Origin: Silicimonas sp.
Lineage (GTDB): Bacteria; Pseudomonadota; Alphaproteobacteria; Rhodobacterales; Rhodobacteraceae
Assembly (NCBI GenBank): GCA_022824315.1
Contig: JAJEAC010000039.1
Span: forward strand, 1 to 64,000
Direction of reading: 5' to 3'
Length of the DNA: 64,000 nt
Both the position numbers and the translations under genes were made by a program. Shown here one piece after another: positions 21,251-31,063 of this stretch. Numbering within the stretch: position 1 is the first letter of the stretch; the number at the start of each line of letters is the position of its first letter. Under the pieces are notes generated by a model. The model ran no database searches and had not been told where the DNA came from. It saw only the letters and a list, made by a program, of their open reading frames with translations.

Positions 21251-22339
21251 TCAATTTCCTGCCAATTGCTCGACAGCGCAAGCCAGATGGCTTGCCGCAT
21301 CCGGCCTGGCCAGACCGAGAGCCTTGTCCCGCATCCGCAAGGCAGTTCCGACCGTCCCAAGCACGCCCTGCATCTGCTCCGCCAAGGCGGCAGGGTCAAG
21401 GTCGGTTTCAGGTACAAGGATTGCAGCACCGGCATCGGCAAGATTGCGCGCATTCGCGGTTTGGTGATCCGCCGCTGCTGCCGCATAGGGAACCAGGATC
21501 GAGGGACGCCCAATTGCGCAAATGTCCGCGACCGTTGACGCCCCCGCCCGACCTATTGCGAGATGCGAGTGCTCGATCCGCTGGGCAATGTCCGCAAAGA
21601 ACGATTCGACATCGGCTTCAATGCCCGCAGACTCATATGTGGCACTCACGCGAGCCAGGTCCTCGGGCCGCGCCTGGTGTGTGACCCGCACCGACACGGC
21701 GAGCCGATCTCTCAGGGCAACGACTGCCGGTGGCACGACCTCGGAGAGAATGCGCGCGCCTTGAGATCCGCCAATCACCAGAATGGAGAAGGGGCCACGT
21801 TCCGGAATCTCGTAGGGAGCCCCAGCTCGATCCAGCACCTGGGCCCTTACCGGGTTTCCGGTGTGCACGATCGAAACTCCGTCTGGAACGGCTGTGGGCC
21901 ACGTTCCACAGGCCACCTTGTCGACCCGCCTGGCAAACAAGCGGTTCGTCCGCCCGAGAACGCCATTCTGCTCATGGATCATCCTGGGAATGCGGAGCAC
22001 CCAAGCCGCGGCGAGAGCGGGAATCGAGGGATATCCTCCAAAGCCAACCACCACGCTCGGACGATCACGCAGAAAACTAAACTGTGCTGTCGCAATTCCG
22101 ACGGCAATGGCGAACGGTGCCAGAAGCTTCGCTGGCGTTCCGCCGCGCGCGAAAGTTGCGCTTGCAATCTTCCGCACCACAACCCGATCAGGGAACCCGC
22201 CCGCATAGTGCGCGCCTCGGCCATCCGTCATGAGCGTTACTCGCCAGCCCTTTGCCAACATTGTCTCCGCGAGGGCCTGGGCCGGAAACATGTGCCCGCC
22301 AGTTCCGCCGGCGGAAATTGCAAGATGGCGCGTTCTCAT
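21251..22339 (-). CDS. murG: UDP-GlcNAc:lipid I GlcNAc transferase
   Basis: 362 residues. It makes lipid II at the inner face of the membrane. It has the N-terminal glycine loop [16 protein letters not shown] (about residues 8-23), [13 protein letters not shown], the second glycine loop [13 protein letters not shown] and the nucleotide-sugar site [20 protein letters not shown]. It overlaps the ftsW stop by four bases and ends one base before murC. Confidence 0.97.
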   Translation of the reverse strand: MRTRHLAISAGGTGGHMFPAQALAETMLAKGWRVTLMTDGRGAHYAGGFPDRVVVRKIASATFARGGTPAKLLAPFAIAVGIATAQFSFLRDRPSVVVGFGGYPSIPALAAAWVLRIPRMIHEQNGVLGRTNRLFARRVDKVACGTWPTAVPDGVSIVHTGNPVRAQVLDRAGAPYEIPERGPFSILVIGGSQGARILSEVVPPAVVALRDRLAVSVRVTHQARPEDLARVSATYESAGIEADVESFFADIAQRIEHSHLAIGRAGASTVADICAIGRPSILVPYAAAAADHQTANARNLADAGAAILVPETDLDPAALAEQMQGVLGTVGTALRMRDKALGLARPDAASHLACAVEQLAGN

Positions 22340-23502
22340 CGCCCGTTTCCGGCGAGGCTGCCGTGGATGTCGCCCTGAGGCCGAGCGCGCGTGAATGCCA
22401 GCAGCATGCCAGCCAAGATGCCGCCGGCAAGCAGTGAAGAGCCTCCGTAACTCACAAAGGGCAGCGTCATGCCCTTGGCGGGCAGGAGCCTGACCGCAAC
22501 GCTCAGGTTGATCAGCGCCTGCATGGCAAAGGTGCAGGCCAGCCCGGTTCCGGCGAGCCGAATGAAGGGATCGCGCTCACGCATCAGCCGGTAGAGCGAA
22601 CGAAACACAATGGTCGAATACAACAGGATAACGACAAGGACGAGGATAAGCCCGTATTCCTCGGCGGCGACAGCGATGATGAAGTCCGTGTGAGCGTCGG
22701 GCAGCGACCACTTTACCGTGCCTTCGCCGACCCCGACGCCAAAGAGACCGCCCTCCCTGATGGCTTTTGCGGCGTAGCCAAGCTGAGTGGTTGGATCGAC
22801 CTCGGACGACAGGAACCCGTCGATGCGGCGCGCAACGTGCTCGGAATTCTCGTAGGCAAGAACACCGCAGAAAATGATCAGGCCACCAATCATCAGGAGC
22901 AGAAGGAAATGGGCGCCTCCCACAAAATACATGACTCCCCATGCAAAGAAGATCAGGCAGGCCTGCCCGTAGTCTGGCTGCATGGCAAGAAGGGCCGCAA
23001 CTGCCAAGGCTACCGTGAAGGAAAGCGACTTGCCCGGGGGGGCTGCAACCTCGTTGGACGCGGCAATCAGCCACGCGACGAGCACGATGAACCCGGGCTT
23101 CAGGAATTCCGACGGCTGCACGGATCCGAAGCCAAGGGAAAACCACCGGACCGCGCCCTTTCCGAAGTCAGTGCCAAAAAACGGCAACATGACCATGGCC
23201 CCGAAGGAAACCAGAAAGACGAGCACCGCAATGCGCCGAACGGTCTTGGGGGCCAGCAGCGTGATCGCGAACATGGTCAGAAGCGCCATGGCGCCGAACG
23301 CCACCTGCCGTTCAAAGTAGTGGAACGCCCACAATCCGTGCCGCTCGGCCAAAGGAGGGCTGGATGCGAGACCCAGCAACAAGCCGATGCCGAACAGCGC
23401 CAGGACACAGCCTATCGACCACTTGTCGACGGTGCGCCACCAGCGTGGAAGTATTGGCTCGCCGTACCTGCGGAACACCGAGCCGTAAACCATCTCTGTC
23501 AT
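22336..23502 (-). CDS. ftsW: Peptidoglycan glycosyltransferase FtsW
   Basis: 388 residues, a polytopic SEDS-family septal peptidoglycan polymerase. The visible signatures are the multi-helix core ([20 protein letters not shown]) and the C-terminal [20 protein letters not shown] followed by [13 protein letters not shown], diagnostic for FtsW/RodA/SpoVE. Its 3' end overlaps murG by four bases. In most relatives murD precedes it and murB/ddl/ftsQAZ follow murC; here neither side is present. Confidence 0.95.
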   Translation of the reverse strand: MTEMVYGSVFRRYGEPILPRWWRTVDKWSIGCVLALFGIGLLLGLASSPPLAERHGLWAFHYFERQVAFGAMALLTMFAITLLAPKTVRRIAVLVFLVSFGAMVMLPFFGTDFGKGAVRWFSLGFGSVQPSEFLKPGFIVLVAWLIAASNEVAAPPGKSLSFTVALAVAALLAMQPDYGQACLIFFAWGVMYFVGGAHFLLLLMIGGLIIFCGVLAYENSEHVARRIDGFLSSEVDPTTQLGYAAKAIREGGLFGVGVGEGTVKWSLPDAHTDFIIAVAAEEYGLILVLVVILLYSTIVFRSLYRLMRERDPFIRLAGTGLACTFAMQALINLSVAVRLLPAKGMTLPFVSYGGSSLLAGGILAGMLLAFTRARPQGDIHGSLAGNGR

Positions 23503-23656
23503 GCGTCCTGCTCGTCCGCCTGCGTGCCCGTTTCCCGGGTCTGAACGGAACCATAGTCAATGGTGCGCACAAAATCCAGTGCACCGTTGGATTTTCACGG
23601 ATACCCCGTCGGCTGCGGAATTCCCGCCTTCAGCACCGATCAGGCGGGCAAAGTGA

Positions 23657-24604
23657 TCAGCGACGTGCCAATGGCAGTCTGTCGGCGAGAAAGCCCTCGA
23701 TCAGGAATCGCGCGATGGATCCCTTTCGGGCCGCCTTCATGCTTGGGTTGTCACCTGCCAGAACCTGCATCATTTCCTCGCGCGTGACCCATTTCGCATC
23801 CTCGATTTCATCCGCCTGGATGCTGATGGAATCGGTCAGCGCGATTCCATGACAGCCGATCATCAAGGATGTCGGGAAAGGCCATGGTTGCGAGGCCAAG
23901 TATCTTACTCCGCCCACTTCAATTCCGGCCTCCTCTCCAACCTCGCGTCGTACGGCGGCCTCGATCGTCTCGCCCGGCTCCACGAAGCCCGCCAGGAGGG
24001 AGTACATTCCCTCGGGCCAGAAGCCCGACCTTCCCATCAAGACCGAGTTGCCACTAGTGATCAGCATGATGACCACCGGATCGGTGCGCGGAAAGTGCTG
24101 GCCCTTGCAGGCGGGGCAATCCCGCTGCCAACCCGCCATGGCCATCTTGCTCGGAGCGCCGCAACGCGCGCAGAACCGATGCGTTCGATGCCATTCGAGA
24201 AGCGCTTTGCCGATCACGACAAGTTCGGCATCGCGGGCGGAAAGGCGTGTCATGTTCTGGCGCAGGTCGGCGAACGCGCATCCATTGGCAAGTTCGGGAT
24301 GCTGCTGTTCCGAAGTGTCGTTGAATGCCCCGACGCCCTCGTCGCCGCCCTCCGGCAACCAGTCCGAAATGTCTCGTGCAAAGCGGGACTCGCCCTCGTC
24401 CAACCCAAGGAAAACCGCCGGTTCACTGGCTGCATCGAATGCCTGATGGTCAGTTGACAGGAAGACCGGTCGGCGGCTCTCGCTTTCCAGCAAGGGCTTG
24501 CCCCGCCAAAGCGGCAGCACATACCCGTCCGGAGGGTCCGTCCTCAGGTGAACGGCCCGGTCAAGTCCCGAGCCGCCAAAGGTCACTGATTCCGCGCATT
24601 GCAT
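23657..24604 (-). CDS. nudC: NAD+/NADH diphosphatase (Nudix hydrolase)
   Basis: 315 residues. It hydrolyses NAD(H) to NMN(H) and AMP and can remove NAD caps from RNA. The zinc ribbon is FCARCGAPSK...DCPACKG. The Nudix box is GFVEPGETIEAAVRREVGEE. The NudC-specific SQPWPFPTSLM follows about ten residues after it. The frame is open to 24880, but the ATG at 24604 has GAGGGAG upstream and starts in the normal family place (ESVTFGGSGLDRAVHL). It lies upstream of ftsW on the same strand with a 154-base gap, so it need not be in that operon. Confidence 0.94.
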   Translation of the reverse strand: MQCAESVTFGGSGLDRAVHLRTDPPDGYVLPLWRGKPLLESESRRPVFLSTDHQAFDAASEPAVFLGLDEGESRFARDISDWLPEGGDEGVGAFNDTSEQQHPELANGCAFADLRQNMTRLSARDAELVVIGKALLEWHRTHRFCARCGAPSKMAMAGWQRDCPACKGQHFPRTDPVVIMLITSGNSVLMGRSGFWPEGMYSLLAGFVEPGETIEAAVRREVGEEAGIEVGGVRYLASQPWPFPTSLMIGCHGIALTDSISIQADEIEDAKWVTREEMMQVLAGDNPSMKAARKGSIARFLIEGFLADRLPLARR

Positions 24605-25132
24605 TCCAGATCGCTCCCTCCTGAAGCCGATGTGCCACGCGGCTGGCAATTTGGCAAACGGGGTGCAGTCGCCAGCGTCCGACACCGCAATGTACGCGAA
24701 CGCCATCTCCGCACTGTCGGAATCCCGGTCAAGGAAAGACGCACTGGCCCACACACAGCGCACCAGCGCCATTCGACAGGAAGGTGCACTTGATTTATCC
24801 GCAACGAGCGCAACTTCCGAATCCGCCGCCCGAAAACGGCCCAAGTTGCCGTGAAGCATGCATGGCACGAAGCCGAACACGCAAACGTCAATCAGCGCGA
24901 TGATCCGACTTGGATTTCGTCCTTTCCCCGCGTCGCGACGAGCACACCCCGAATCATTGGAACAAAGGAAGAAGGAATCAGCCTGTTCGATCCCTACGTG
25001 TGAAATGTTGCGTCTGTTGCCTGATCATGTTGCTGTCGGCAGGTCTTGCGGAACCCGTCGTCTGCTGCGCAGCACCCGCTTCCGGCAAGGACGATGAGCA
25101 ACGCCGGATCATTCGCAGACCTGGAATGAGGT
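24605..25132. other. Gene-free stretch between nudC and ffs
   Basis: About 530 bases. The nudC frame stays open back to 24880, but the extra part has no likeness to the family. Nothing else on either strand looks like a gene. The nudC promoter should lie at the left end. Confidence 0.4.
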
Positions 25133-25227
25133 GAGAGGTTGGACAACGACCCAAGCGTGGCTCGTTACGGCTGCTTCCTTCCGGACCTGACCGGGTTGGC
25201 GAGGCGCTCGCCCGCGCCAACCTCTCA
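25133..25227 (-). ncRNA. ffs: Signal recognition particle RNA (small bacterial type, 4.5S)
   Basis: On the minus strand the core GTCAGGTCCGGAAGGAAGCA is followed directly by GCCGTAAC, the universally conserved SRP domain IV tetraloop and symmetric/asymmetric loop region. The two ends pair perfectly over ten bases: 25133-25142 (GAGAGGTTGG) with 25217-25226 (CCAACCTCTC). The length of about 95 fits the small bacterial SRP RNA without Alu domain. It binds Ffh and guides membrane-protein ribosomes to FtsY. The exact ends are set by the terminal helix and could shift by a base or two. Confidence 0.95.
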
Positions 25228-25234
25228 GGACCAC

Positions 25235-25263
25235 CGTATAGCGCCTTGAACCGGCCCGTGCAA
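25235..25263 (-). promoter_or_regulatory. Sigma-70-type promoter of ffs
   Basis: Reading the minus strand, TTGCAC (25263-25258) and TATACG (25240-25235) are separated by exactly 17 bases. The RNA helix begins seven bases after the -10 box. The spacing and position fit a strong housekeeping promoter for the SRP RNA. Confidence 0.65.
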
Positions 25264-25296
25264 GGAAGCAAGTGGCCTGTGGCCTGGGCAATGGTC

Positions 25297-25791
25297 TCAT
25301 GCGCGATCTGATCCAAGGGCCGCCCAATCCCGTTGAGCGGCTGTCTCGACGGCACAGGGCCTGACGGTCCGGAGCCGCGCCAGCGCCGCATCGACGTCCT
25401 CGCCAGCCTCAACCATCAGTCTCAAGAGCGCCATTCCGGAACGCCCGCAACCGCCGAAACAATGCGCCAAGACCCGGCCGCCGCCATCAAGGGCACGATG
25501 CGCAACCTCCGACGCCTCCGGCCAAAGTGCGCAGGTCTCTGGAGAGGGTGCACCAAGATCGGTAACGGGCAAGTGCCGCCAGAGGACACCAGTTGCATCG
25601 AGATCCTCGCCCATGGCCGACGCACCAGCGAAATCCAGTTCGTGCCTGCCGGTCATTGTCAGGACAACGTCGGCGCCCCAGGAAATGATCGTCGCCAAGT
25701 CTCCGGAGCAGTTCCCGCCCCGGCCCGGCATCGGCGCGATGCCGATCATCCCGCGCCCAAGCGGCAGTTCCGCGATCATGTAATCAGTCAA
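25297..25791 (-). CDS. Dual-specificity/tyrosine phosphatase-like protein
   Basis: 164 residues with a cysteine-phosphatase P-loop, AHCFGGCGRSGMALLRL (about residues 108-124), giving the HC-x5-R signature with the following Ser. The general-acid loop is probably HLPVTDLGAPSPE (Asp at about residue 77). Substrates may be phosphoproteins or small phosphorylated compounds. The best start is a TTG at 25791, because GGAGGAG lies 5-6 bases before it; the first ATG is at 25779. The gene start overlaps the end of the ankyrin gene by 8 bases, so the two are probably co-translated. Confidence 0.75.
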   Translation of the reverse strand: MTDYMIAELPLGRGMIGIAPMPGRGGNCSGDLATIISWGADVVLTMTGRHELDFAGASAMGEDLDATGVLWRHLPVTDLGAPSPETCALWPEASEVAHRALDGGGRVLAHCFGGCGRSGMALLRLMVEAGEDVDAALARLRTVRPCAVETAAQRDWAALGSDRA

Positions 25792-27310
25792 GACGCTCCT
25801 CCGTAACTTGATTCGGGTGCTCCTCCGCCCAGTCGTTCAGAAACTCGGCCATCTCGATCTCTCCGGCGAATTCGACCTCCTGCCGCCTGAGCGGAACTCC
25901 CGCGTTCAGGGCAAGCCGTGCACAGGCAACGTGATCCCGCGTGCGCCTTCCAGGCGCGTTTTCCGAACCATGGACGATCGTCGACATCAGGTCTCCGCCA
26001 TATCCGTTAACGTGATCCAGGCTGACCCCCAAGGACATGAGGTACGCCATGACATCCGGAATCCCTTCCCAACCCGCCACTTGCACGGGCGTCAGCCCCT
26101 GCGGATCTGGCCGATCATGAGGAAGGCCGATTTCCACCAGCGCTTTCGTGCGGCGCAGAGCGTGCGGTAGGTGGATCTGGGACCGAATCATGTCACGGGT
26201 CGGCTCCGGCAGGCGTTCAGGATCGATCTGGCGCGTTGCTCTGCCGGCAACCGCATCCGCGATCGCGACCTCCTCACGTCCAAGGTCGGTCCTGCAATCC
26301 CGCGACGCCATTTCTTCGGCGGCTCCGTCATTGCCGAACATCCGCGCAAGCGCGTACGCGCTGTGCCCCCACGCAATCACGTCCGGATTCCCGCCCGCGT
26401 CCAGAAGCCTGGCCACGATCCGACGCGAGCACTGCCGCCGCGCCGCTTGATGAAGCGCCGGGATCACGAAGGGGGCCTCGCCCGAAGTCTCCGGCCAGTG
26501 AATGGATTCGTTTGGATCGGCTCCGCCCTCAAGAAGCATTTCCACCATCTCCGGATCGTCGAAATCGAGAGCGCGCGGCAGAGCGTTTGTCCGCGTTGTC
26601 CGCGCACCGTGGTCCAGCAGGATTCGCAGGGCTGGCGCGCCGAATTCGCAGGCATGGTAGAGCGATTCGCCGTCATTGGGGTCCGCCCCGTTGTCCAATA
26701 GCCACGCGGCCAGCCGCAGATTCGACGCATGCCCGACGGCGCCGTAAAGCGCGGAAAGCGGGTTCCCGGGCACCTGCGCATACGACTCGTTGACGTTCGC
26801 GCCGGCCGCCTTCAACACCTCAGCCGTTGCCAGCATATCCGCTTCCGAGCCGCCGTGCTGCCACCACCGGGAAAACGCAAGATGCAAAATCGGGGGTCTT
26901 GGTCCCAGTATGGGTTCGTTGACAGCATTCGGTCTGGCCTCGACCGCCTCCCGTACGCCCTCTACGTCATACAAGGCACACATGATCCCAAGATTGTCCC
27001 GCCTGAGATCCGGCGCGACCCCAAGGAGGCATTCGGCCCGCCATCCCTGCCCGTGAAACAGTGCCATCTTGAGGCGGTCAAGTTTCTCCGCCCTGTCCAT
27101 GGCACCTGCCGCAGCTGCAAACTTGAGAACCGTCCAACTTGCATGTCCAGCTTCCCTAGCCAGTACGTGCAGTGCATCGGCGTGGCTCACTGCCTTCGGA
27201 ACGGTCCCCAGAACCGCCTCGGCACGTGCCAGCGCACCACGATCGCCCTCCGCAAAGGCATTTCTCAGCGCCTTTGCGTCCCGGTGCAGGCGAATGACGG
27301 AATTTGCCAT
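25784..27310 (-). CDS. Ankyrin-repeat protein
   Basis: 508 residues. It starts MANSVIRLHRDAKALRNAFA and has several ankyrin units, the clearest being AAWLLDNGADPNDGESLYHA, ALRILLDHGAR, MVEMLLEGGADPNE, and IVARLLDAGGNPDVIAWGHS. No signal peptide or membrane segment is visible, so it is likely cytosolic and acts by protein binding. The ATG at 27310 follows GGAAGGAAAAA; the upstream extension is not protein-like. It overlaps the phosphatase gene, which suggests the two products act together, perhaps with the ankyrin protein as targeting partner (inference). Confidence 0.8.
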   Translation of the reverse strand: MANSVIRLHRDAKALRNAFAEGDRGALARAEAVLGTVPKAVSHADALHVLAREAGHASWTVLKFAAAAGAMDRAEKLDRLKMALFHGQGWRAECLLGVAPDLRRDNLGIMCALYDVEGVREAVEARPNAVNEPILGPRPPILHLAFSRWWQHGGSEADMLATAEVLKAAGANVNESYAQVPGNPLSALYGAVGHASNLRLAAWLLDNGADPNDGESLYHACEFGAPALRILLDHGARTTRTNALPRALDFDDPEMVEMLLEGGADPNESIHWPETSGEAPFVIPALHQAARRQCSRRIVARLLDAGGNPDVIAWGHSAYALARMFGNDGAAEEMASRDCRTDLGREEVAIADAVAGRATRQIDPERLPEPTRDMIRSQIHLPHALRRTKALVEIGLPHDRPDPQGLTPVQVAGWEGIPDVMAYLMSLGVSLDHVNGYGGDLMSTIVHGSENAPGRRTRDHVACARLALNAGVPLRRQEVEFAGEIEMAEFLNDWAEEHPNQVTEERLD

Positions 27311-27790
27311 CGGGTTTTTCCTTCCTGGCCCGGTGGTCCGCCGAAACGGGCATGAAAAAAGTCGACAGTTGTCAAGCGTCGGATTCGAAGATGCCGCCAC
27401 GGGCTTTCCGAGGAACCGAACGGCGCCCCGGAGGCAATGCCAGCATAGTGACGCCCTGTCGCAAGACAAGGCAAGTGTGGGAGGTCATGCAAATGACCGC
27501 AGCCGCGCCATGCGACACTCTCGGTGCAAGCCAGAAGGACGTGTCTCCCGCCGAACTTCGACACGGCAATGCGCGGGCACGCCGCAAGGCCCGTCACCCG
27601 GGGACATTCAGAACGAGGCGTTCGGGATTGGCGCATCTGCACGGACGAAATGCGTTTGCGTCGGCAACATCTCCTGACCGGTGAAATCAGCCGGAAGGCC
27701 AAAACGCGACATGTTTCAGTCAGCGGAATGGTCCCCGAAGAGTGGACCCTGCCCTGCGCACGGTCTACGCTTGCCTGAACCGATTCAGAC
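27311..27790. other. Gene-free region between the ankyrin gene and dnaX
   Basis: 480 bases between divergent genes. It must hold both promoters. I see no RNA gene or clear operator here. Confidence 0.4.
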
Positions 27791-29590
27791 GTGGCGCACA
27801 TGATTGACGGCACAGACAGCGAATACCAGGTCCTGGCACGGAAATACCGCCCCGAGACCTTTGCCGATCTTGTCGGCCAGGACGCCATGGTGCGCACGCT
27901 CAGCAATGCCTTCGAGGCCGACCGCATTGCTCAGGCCTTCATTCTCACGGGCATACGAGGAACCGGGAAGACCACGACGGCGCGGATCATCGCGAAGGGC
28001 ATGAACTGCATCGGCCCGGACGGCGACGGCGACCCGACAGTCTCGCCTTGCGGCACCTGCGAGCATTGCGTGGCCATTGCGCAGGGCCGGCATGTCGACG
28101 TCCTCGAACTGGACGCGGCCTCGCGTACGGGCGTGAACGACATTCGCGAGATCATTGAGAGCGTGCACTATCGCGCCGCATCAGCCCGATACAAGATTTA
28201 CATTCTCGACGAAGTTCACATGCTTTCGACCAGTGCCTTCAACGCGCTTCTGAAGACGCTGGAGGAGCCTCCCGCCCATGTGAAGTTCATATTCGCGACC
28301 ACGGAAATCCGAAAGGTTCCGGTCACCGTCCTCTCTCGCTGCCAGCGCTTCGACCTTCGCAGGATCGAACCCGAGACAATGATGGAATTGCTCCGCCGGA
28401 TCGCGACCGCCGAGAAAGCCGAGATCACCGATGAAGCGCTGGCCCTTGTCACGCGCGCTGCGGAAGGATCGGCGCGAGACGCGACATCGCTCCTTGATCA
28501 GGCGATCAGCGACCGATCCCTGGCAACGGACGTTGATCAGGTTCGCGCCATGATCGGGCTTGCAGATCGTGGCCGCGTTCTGGATCTCTTCGAGCTCATC
28601 ATGACCGGTGACGCGGCCGGCGCTCTGACAGAATTCGCCGCGCAATATTCTGACGGCGCCGATCCGATGGCAGTCCTTCGTGACATTGCCGAAATTACCC
28701 ATTGGATCAGCGTCGTCCGCATCACGCCCGAGGCGGTCAACGATCCCACGGTGGCACCCGAGGCGCGCGCACGTGGCAGCGCGCTGGCCGAAAAGCTGCC
28801 GATGCCGGTTCTGTCTCGAATGTGGCAAATGGCGCTGAAGGCGCTTGAGGAAGTTGGGAATGCACCCGACGCCATGATGGCTGCGGAAATGGCCGTGATC
28901 AGGATGACGCATGTGGCCGATCTTCCGACTCCGGGCGACCTCGTGGCAAGACTGACGGATACCGCCTCTTCCTCCGCTCCGCCCCGATCGTCCTCCACAC
29001 CACCACCATCAGGGTCCGGCGGCGCAGAAGCCGGCCCCTCACCGGATCCGGGCACGACTGCAGCGGCGACTCGTGCCGCAGGCACGCGCTCGTCGGGCGG
29101 AGTCGTGGCTGCTGCTGCCCGGCCAGCGCTTGTCCCTGATTCGGAAAGTACCCTCGCCCGGTTCCCGACATTCACGCATGTGTTCGACCTGATACGCGCG
29201 AATCGCGAAATGAAGCTCTGCATCGAGGTGGAGGAGGATCTGCGGCTGGTTTCCTACCAGCCCGGCCGCATCGAGTTCGAGCCAGGACCGCAGGCAGCCC
29301 GGGATCTGGCGCAAAGACTGGGCCAATGCCTGCAGAGCTGGACCGGCGTCCGCTGGACGGTTTCCGTGACGGCTTCGGGTGGCCAGCCCACGATTTCCGA
29401 AACGCGAAACGCGGCAACCGACCAGCTCAGGTCTGCCGCCAAAGAGAACGAAACTGTCGCCGCAATCCTGTCGGCGTTCCCGAATGCCAGAATAGGGGAT
29501 CTCCGGACCGCCGAAGCCCTCTCCGCCTCCGCCGCCGAAAGTGCCCTTTATGAGGTCGAGGACGAATGGGACCCCTTCGAGGACGACTGA
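27791..29590 (+). CDS. dnaX: DNA polymerase III subunits gamma/tau
   Basis: 599 residues. This is the clamp-loader ATPase, with YQVLARKYRPETFADLVGQ at the N-terminus, Walker A GIRGTGKTTTARI (about residues 54-66) and zinc-binding cysteines ending CGTCEHC. Also present are Walker B ILDEVHMLS, sensor 1 IFATTE and the SRC arginine-finger motif. A Ser/Pro-rich linker at about residues 395-440 leads to the tau C-terminal domain. It starts with GTG at 27791 or ATG at 27800; neither has a good ribosome binding site. I saw no slippery A-rich site for a programmed frameshift. ybaB and recR, its usual neighbours, follow after an inserted MFS gene. Confidence 0.95.
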   Translation: MAHMIDGTDSEYQVLARKYRPETFADLVGQDAMVRTLSNAFEADRIAQAFILTGIRGTGKTTTARIIAKGMNCIGPDGDGDPTVSPCGTCEHCVAIAQGRHVDVLELDAASRTGVNDIREIIESVHYRAASARYKIYILDEVHMLSTSAFNALLKTLEEPPAHVKFIFATTEIRKVPVTVLSRCQRFDLRRIEPETMMELLRRIATAEKAEITDEALALVTRAAEGSARDATSLLDQAISDRSLATDVDQVRAMIGLADRGRVLDLFELIMTGDAAGALTEFAAQYSDGADPMAVLRDIAEITHWISVVRITPEAVNDPTVAPEARARGSALAEKLPMPVLSRMWQMALKALEEVGNAPDAMMAAEMAVIRMTHVADLPTPGDLVARLTDTASSSAPPRSSSTPPPSGSGGAEAGPSPDPGTTAAATRAAGTRSSGGVVAAAARPALVPDSESTLARFPTFTHVFDLIRANREMKLCIEVEEDLRLVSYQPGRIEFEPGPQAARDLAQRLGQCLQSWTGVRWTVSVTASGGQPTISETRNAATDQLRSAAKENETVAAILSAFPNARIGDLRTAEALSASAAESALYEVEDEWDPFEDD

Positions 29591-29848
29591 TTCAACGCCA
29601 TCCCGCCCTGAAGCGATGCCGAGGACCGTGAAGAGGGCCGCAATTGTGCCTGCCACTCCGTTGTGCTGCAGCCTGGCCAGTTGCGACTGCGGCATTGTCG
29701 GATCTTCCGGGCAATCTCCGTCATCGGCACAATCGGTCGCAACGGATCTTCGCAACCGGTGTCACCCGGGAGCTTGTCGTGCGGATGAGATGCGCAAGGT
29801 CTGCCCCGCCGCCGCACCCGCGTTCTTTCCAGGCCTTAGGTTCTTCGC

Positions 29849-31063
29849 CTAGTTTCCGGGAGACGCCGTCGCTTCCGCCGCCCGCCGGGCGCCGGCCCGG
29901 ACGTGCCTGGGCAGAAGCATCGCTGCAAACAGGACGATTAGCGCCGTCAGTGCGAGGCCTGGAAACTGTCCGTCGAAGCCAATCCCGCGCTTGTGCAACA
30001 GGGCAATCAGGGGAACGGCGATCGATCCGATGCCCAGCGACAGAACGTACTCCACCGAAAATGCCCGTGAGCGGATGCCGTGATCAAGATACCGACCGAG
30101 CAACCACGACGTCACGGGGATTTCCGCAAAGATGAATGTCACGAGCAACAGCGCCAATGCCAGAGCCGCCCACCCCGAGGCATAAGCCAACAGCATCAGC
30201 AGCGTCGCCTGGGATGCGAGCAGCACGACCAGCACGGAACGCGCACCGATTCGATCAAGCAGTTCGCCAACAGGCAACTGCGCGAAGGCGGCTACGGCGA
30301 AGACCAGTCCCGCGGACGCACCGATCCACGCCAGGTCGCCACCCGTGCCGGCCAGCCTTTCGCCGAAGAACATCGGCAGCGAGATCGTGACGGCATTGAA
30401 GATCAGCCCGCCAAACAAAGCGATTACGCAAACGATCCCGAATACGATCACCTGCGTTCGGCGGTCGCATTTCAGCGCGGTGCCGGAATCCGCGTGAACG
30501 GCGGGCCGCGCTGCGCTTGGTGCCGTCCCATTCCGCTTCAGCAACAGCAGGCCGATCAGAATCGAAAGTGCTCCGGGCAAGGCAAAGGCCCACTTCCAAC
30601 CCAGGAACCCGGCAAGCAGTCCCGTCACCGCGGCAGCACCGGCCAACCCCATGTTCCCAAAGACCCCATTGACGGCCAGCGCCCGACCCGTGCGCAACCC
30701 TATATGCGTGATATGGGCCAGCCCGACGGGGTGGTAGATCGCCGCGAAGAGCCCAAGCGAGGCGAGGCCGAATGCCATTGCCAATGGGCCGTCCGACATC
30801 GCAATCCAGAGACTGGACCCGCCGCAGCCCAGGAAGAATATCGCGATCAGCATCATGCGATCGATGGTGTCACCGAGCCAGCCGGCCGGGAGCGTTCCGA
30901 GAGCAAACATCACGTACATCGGCGTCCCGAGAACAAGAACGTCTGCGTAACTCATGCTCCATGACGGTGCGATGGCCAGCGCAGCCGTCGGAAAGATCAG
31001 CAGGAAGAAGTGATCAAAGAAGTGCGCGAGATTGAGAAATCGAAGGGCTTCACTGCGGGACAT
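29849..31063 (-). CDS. MFS transporter
   Basis: 404 residues with about 12 hydrophobic segments in two halves. The loop 2-3 motif of the major facilitator superfamily is visible as PAGWLGDTIDRMML (about residues 59-72), and a weaker repeat is in the second half (PVGELLDRIGARSVLVV). The substrate is unknown. The ATG at 31063 is preceded by CCAGG; the frame continues upstream but without protein character. It points against its neighbours and sits between dnaX and ybaB, which are usually adjacent, so it is probably a later insertion. Confidence 0.88.
   Translation of the reverse strand: MSRSEALRFLNLAHFFDHFFLLIFPTAALAIAPSWSMSYADVLVLGTPMYVMFALGTLPAGWLGDTIDRMMLIAIFFLGCGGSSLWIAMSDGPLAMAFGLASLGLFAAIYHPVGLAHITHIGLRTGRALAVNGVFGNMGLAGAAAVTGLLAGFLGWKWAFALPGALSILIGLLLLKRNGTAPSAARPAVHADSGTALKCDRRTQVIVFGIVCVIALFGGLIFNAVTISLPMFFGERLAGTGGDLAWIGASAGLVFAVAAFAQLPVGELLDRIGARSVLVVLLASQATLLMLLAYASGWAALALALLLVTFIFAEIPVTSWLLGRYLDHGIRSRAFSVEYVLSLGIGSIAVPLIALLHKRGIGFDGQFPGLALTALIVLFAAMLLPRHVRAGARRAAEATASPGN

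Noticed and set aside
24605-24880. N-terminal extension of nudC
   Set aside because: The family start lies at 24604 with a good ribosome binding site; the extra residues do not match NudC.
28900-29200. Programmed frameshift in dnaX that would give a separate gamma product
   Set aside because: I saw no A-rich slippery heptamer with a following hairpin in the linker region.
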